DNA of 64,000 nt from Kappaphycus alvarezii (taxonomy: Eukaryota; Rhodophyta; Florideophyceae; Gigartinales; Solieriaceae): assembly GCA_002205965.3 (NCBI GenBank), contig NADL03000545.1:124001-188000 (forward strand). The letters run 5' to 3'. Each line of letters begins with the position of its first letter. Position 1 is the stretch's first letter. A program made the position numbers and the translations under genes. The notes under the pieces are model-generated. The model did not search any database. It saw only the letters and a program-made list of their open reading frames with translations, and was not told the origin of the DNA. Positions 61,101 through 64,000 of this stretch are shown here, piece by piece.

Positions 61101-62014
61101 ATGCGATGTCGAATGCTCAGAAATCTCGTAACCTGTGGCGCCGCGATGGCCTCAGGCGGCCCTGGACTTGCTCTAGCGTCGGATTTCGAACGGACGATCC
61201 CGGCCAAGGAGATCCGTCACGTGACCATCGAGCGTACCGTCGGTGATGTTGTGATCCAGGGATGGGATGACGACGTGGTCAAAGTCGTGTGCCACGAGGA
61301 GCCGGATAACGACATGGTCACCTGCGAAGAGGAGCTGGGTATCCAGGTGAGCGAGCACGAGATCGTGATAGGCTCGCGCAAGCCCCCGAGCGTCAAGTCT
61401 TTTTTTTCGGCTACAACAAGCGCGATCATGATCTGACCATCTCGATCCCCAGAAATAAGAGCGTGTCTGTAAAAACGGTTAGCGGAGAAATGACAATCAC
61501 CGCGACCAATGGCCGTATGCAGCTCACCACCGTCAGTGGCGACATTGAAGTAGCTTCGTGCGGTAGCTCGGTCGAGGCCAAAACGGTTAGCGGCGATATC
61601 GATGTGACCGGCGTCAAGGCGGACCTCTCCATGAAAAGCGTCAGTGGTGATCTATCAGCGCAAGGCATCGATGCATTCCTCGTCGAGGCCAAGACCGTCA
61701 GTGGAGATCTGGATTTTAACTCCACCAATGCGCGAACGGTGCGCATTTCGACGACAAGTGGCGATGTGCTCTACGCCGGAAGGATTGCCAAAGACGGAGG
61801 CCTTGAGGTCTCTACTCTCAGTGGTGACGTAAAGCTCCGATTGGATTCGTCGCTAGAGTTTCGGGTTGAGGCTCGCAGTCAATCCGGCACCATACGTATT
61901 GATCGCCGGATGGAGTTCGCTGAGCGTTCTGAGCACCGCATTCGCGCCCAGGCCGGTCAGGGAGGCCCTTACCTTCAGGTAAAGAGCTTCTCCGGCACCA
62001 TACACATCAAGTAG
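61101..62014 (+). CDS. DUF4097 exported beta-helix protein (one frameshift)
   Basis: About 304 residues. A signal peptide ([16 protein letters not shown]) is followed by a beta-rich region with [19 protein letters not shown]. From about residue 125 there are regular repeats of about 20 residues built on a TVSGD or SVSGD core: [69 protein letters not shown] and SQSGTIRI. This ladder is the DUF4097 (adhesin-like) beta-helix. The frame changes near 61405. It follows the sigma/anti-sigma pair and may be a regulon member or envelope-stress effector. Exact role unknown. Confidence 0.88.
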
Positions 62015-63179
62015 GGGTTATTGCCGAACTCGTGGAGACGAGTTCTCGATAACTTCGGATGAGCGACGTTGCTGCGCGCTCTACGTCATCCTCCGTGGTG
62101 AACCGTCCGACGCTGAATCGAACCGCGCTGCGCGCCGCCTCGAGCGGCAAACCGATAGCGCGCAGAACGTGGGAAGGCTCTAACGACGCACTGCTGCAGG
62201 CGGAACCGGTAGAAGCGGCAACCTCGCGAGCCCCAACAGCAGTGCCTCAGCATCGACCTCGGGAAATATCGCGTTGAGGTTACAGTAGAGCCGGTCAGTC
62301 GGACCTTGGATCTGAATCTCGGGGATCTGATCGCGCAGTTTTCTCTCAAGCTTGTCTCTGAGTTTTATTCCTCGTTTAGCATCTTCGCCCAAGTGCTCGG
62401 CAGCTAAGGCCGCGGCGGCCCCGAGTCCCACAATCGCCGGAACATTGAGCGTTCCGCTGCGCAAACCACGCTCATGGCCACCGCCGAAGCTTATGGCTTC
62501 GATTGTAACCCGTGGATCTCGGCGCCGCAGAAATAACGCCCCAACCCCCTTAGGCCCATAAAATTTATGGCCACTCAGGGACAGTAAATCGACGGGCAGC
62601 TTGCGGAGATCCAAGGGCAGTTTGCCTACGGTTTGGCTCGCGTCGACATGGAACCAACTATCTCGAGAACGACAAAAATCGCCTATCATCTCCAGATCCT
62701 GAAGCGTGCCGATTTCGTTATTCCCGTGCATGATCGAAACTATACGGGTCTCGTCGCGGAATGCGGCTTCCAGCTCGTCTGGGTAAACCCGCCCATCGGG
62801 GTCAACGCTCACGATCGATACCGTATGGCCTCGCCGCTCGAGTTCGGTGACTACGTCGAGAACCGCCTTATGTTCCGTGGCCTGGGTGATGATGTGGCAT
62901 CCTGGGAACCGACGCGCTGTACCTTGAATGGCAAGGTTGATCGATTCGGTAGCACCACTGGTAAACACGAGCTCACGGCCAGTGACACCGAGTAAGGATG
63001 CCAGCTCCTCACGGGCCACCTCGACCGCCTCAGCAGCGAACCAGCCATAGGCGTGATGCTTGCTCGCAGCGTTGCGAATGCATCCTTCAAGAATGGTAGC
63101 ATCGCGTCGAGCACGCGAGATCGAGAGGGGTAGTCGCCTGATAATCGAGATAAACCGGGCTTGGTCTACGTTGATCCAC
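62007..63179 (-). CDS. cysteine desulfurase, class V aminotransferase (several frameshifts)
   Basis: About 391 residues, IscS/NifS family, PLP enzyme that takes sulfur from cysteine for cluster assembly. [12 protein letters not shown] opens the chain, [15 protein letters not shown] is the PLP loop, [15 protein letters not shown] and [13 protein letters not shown] follow, and [19 protein letters not shown] holds the PLP lysine. The reactive cysteine is in [17 protein letters not shown], recovered in another frame near 62215. Further changes lie near 63120 and 63050. GTG 63179 is 2 bases after the upstream stop. The gene end overlaps the DUF4097 3' end by eight bases. Confidence 0.92.
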
Positions 63180-63181
63180 CC

Positions 63182-64000
63182 TTAAAAGGTCGCCGCTGCG
63201 CGTTTGAGCTCTTCTCGAGCGATAACTATGCGCTGAATCTCGCTCGTACCCTCATAGATCTGCGTTGCTCGACAATCGCGATAAGCGCGCGCGACGTCGT
63301 ACTCTTCGCTGTAGCCATAGCCCCCTAAGACTTGAACAGCCTCGCGCACGACACGATTTGCCGCCTCCGTCGCGAAGAGCTTAGCCATCGAGGCCTCTCG
63401 GGTGAAACGTCGGCCCTGCTCCTTCATAACCGCGGCACGAAGAACCAACAGCCAAGCTGCATCAAGCTCCACCGCCATGTTGGCCAGTTTAAACTGAAAT
63501 GGCTTGATTTTCCGAAAGAGGTTTTCCGAATTGTTTGCGTTCGGTGGCATAGCGAAGCGCGGTACGTAGGCGCTCCACGCAATCCCGAGAGCTTGGCTTG
63601 AGATCCCGATGCGGCCTCCGTCGAGGGCGGTCATCGCGATACCAAAACCCTGGCCAACGTCCCCGAGGCGACGCTCATCATCGACTTCAACGCCGTCCAG
63701 GCTGAGCGGTACTGTATGCGATGAACACAACCCCATTTTTTTCTTCTGCTCGCCCCGTCGTCATACCGGGCGTGCCTCTTTCGACGAGAAAGCAGGTGAT
63801 CTCGCGACTTTCGGTCGGTCCGGTCTTAGCCCAGACGATGACGACCCCGGCATCATCACCACTGGTGATCCAGAGCTTCTCGCCACGGATCACCCAGGTT
63901 CGACCGTGCTTCGAGGCCCGAGTGGTCATGCCCGCGGCGTCGGAACCGGAGCCTGCTTCGCTCAAGGCGAAGGCACCCGCGTAGTAGTCACCTCCGACCA
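63182..64000 (-). CDS. acyl-CoA dehydrogenase (5' partial, frameshifted)
   Basis: About 273 C-terminal residues; the N-terminus lies beyond the window. LSEAGSGSDAAGMTTRASKH is the flavin/substrate block, IRGEKLWITSGDDAGVVIVW the FAD-binding strand. The helical C-terminal domain has AMTALDGGRIGISSQALGIA, VQVLGGYGYSEEYDVARAYRD and the catalytic glutamate in IYEGTSEIQRIVIAREEL, as in short-chain (butyryl-CoA) dehydrogenases. It makes trans-2-enoyl-CoA and passes electrons to ETF. Frames change near 63720 and 63560. It is 2 bases upstream of the cysteine desulfurase, an unusual pairing. Confidence 0.9.

Noticed and set aside
61480..62000. direct DNA repeats resembling a CRISPR or satellite array
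   Set aside because: They are codon-level repeats of the TVSGD protein motif in the DUF4097 gene, with varying sequence and no spacers.
1..64000. programmed ribosomal frameshifting as a cause of the many breaks
   Set aside because: Too many unrelated genes are affected, no common slippery site or downstream structure is seen, and repairs fit homopolymer losses.

Overview
The window is GC-rich, gene-dense chromosomal DNA. It carries core genes (argS, lepA, lepB, a his operon, a pyr cluster, gcvP, rpsA, one tRNA) mixed with many lipoproteins, PilZ and DUF4388 proteins, a GGDEF-EAL protein with two receiver domains, M16 proteases, an RND pump and a TonB-dependent receptor. This mix, with abundant GTG starts, suggests a Gram-negative predatory or marine deltaproteobacterium-like lineage (Myxococcota, possibly Bradymonadia-like). 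That placement is an inference from gene content. No phage, insertion sequence, CRISPR array or rRNA gene was seen.

A dominant property is that most long genes are interrupted by single-base frame changes. Where the intended frame is obvious from conserved motifs (argS, lepA, lepB, pyrC-like, hisA, the alpha/beta hydrolase) the break looks like one base lost from a short homopolymer. I read this as uncorrected long-read error rather than gene decay, and annotate such genes as one CDS over the full span with the break stated.

Layout. 1-5623: a beta-propeller protein, a Nudix protein, tRNA-Val and a PlsC-type acyltransferase (minus strand), then argS, a SPOR protein and a hexapeptide acetyltransferase. 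5644-13939: a calcium-loop lipoprotein (minus), an RHH protein, lepA, lepB, PilZ-DUF4388, and the overlapping pyrR-pyrB-pyrC-like cluster. 13981-22729: a HAD phosphatase and a PilZ protein, then two tandem M16 protease lipoproteins with a truncated PilZ copy between them, and a DUF547 lipoprotein. 22803-29639: glycosyltransferase, methyltransferase and fatty acyl-CoA-reductase-like genes in tight series, gcvP and an unknown exported protein. 29736-42022: a c-di-GMP hybrid protein with a histidine kinase, a TonB receptor, two DUF2911 proteins, patatin, an alpha/beta hydrolase, PilZ, a Ser/Thr kinase and YceI. 42130-59662 (minus): hisG-C-B-H-F-A/IE-D followed by an S1 protein; upstream of these lie an aminopeptidase P, an RND pump with its adaptor, an ABC exporter and an IscA-type protein. 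59849-64000: ECF sigma factor, anti-sigma factor and DUF4097 protein, then cysteine desulfurase and acyl-CoA dehydrogenase (minus).

Most interesting points: HisA appears to be fused to HisIE; the dihydroorotase next to pyrB has lost its metal ligands and looks like a structural pseudo-enzyme; the PilZ-M16 pair has been tandemly duplicated with loss of the second PilZ; HisC carries an unexplained C-terminal extension in an operon without a recognisable histidinol-phosphatase.
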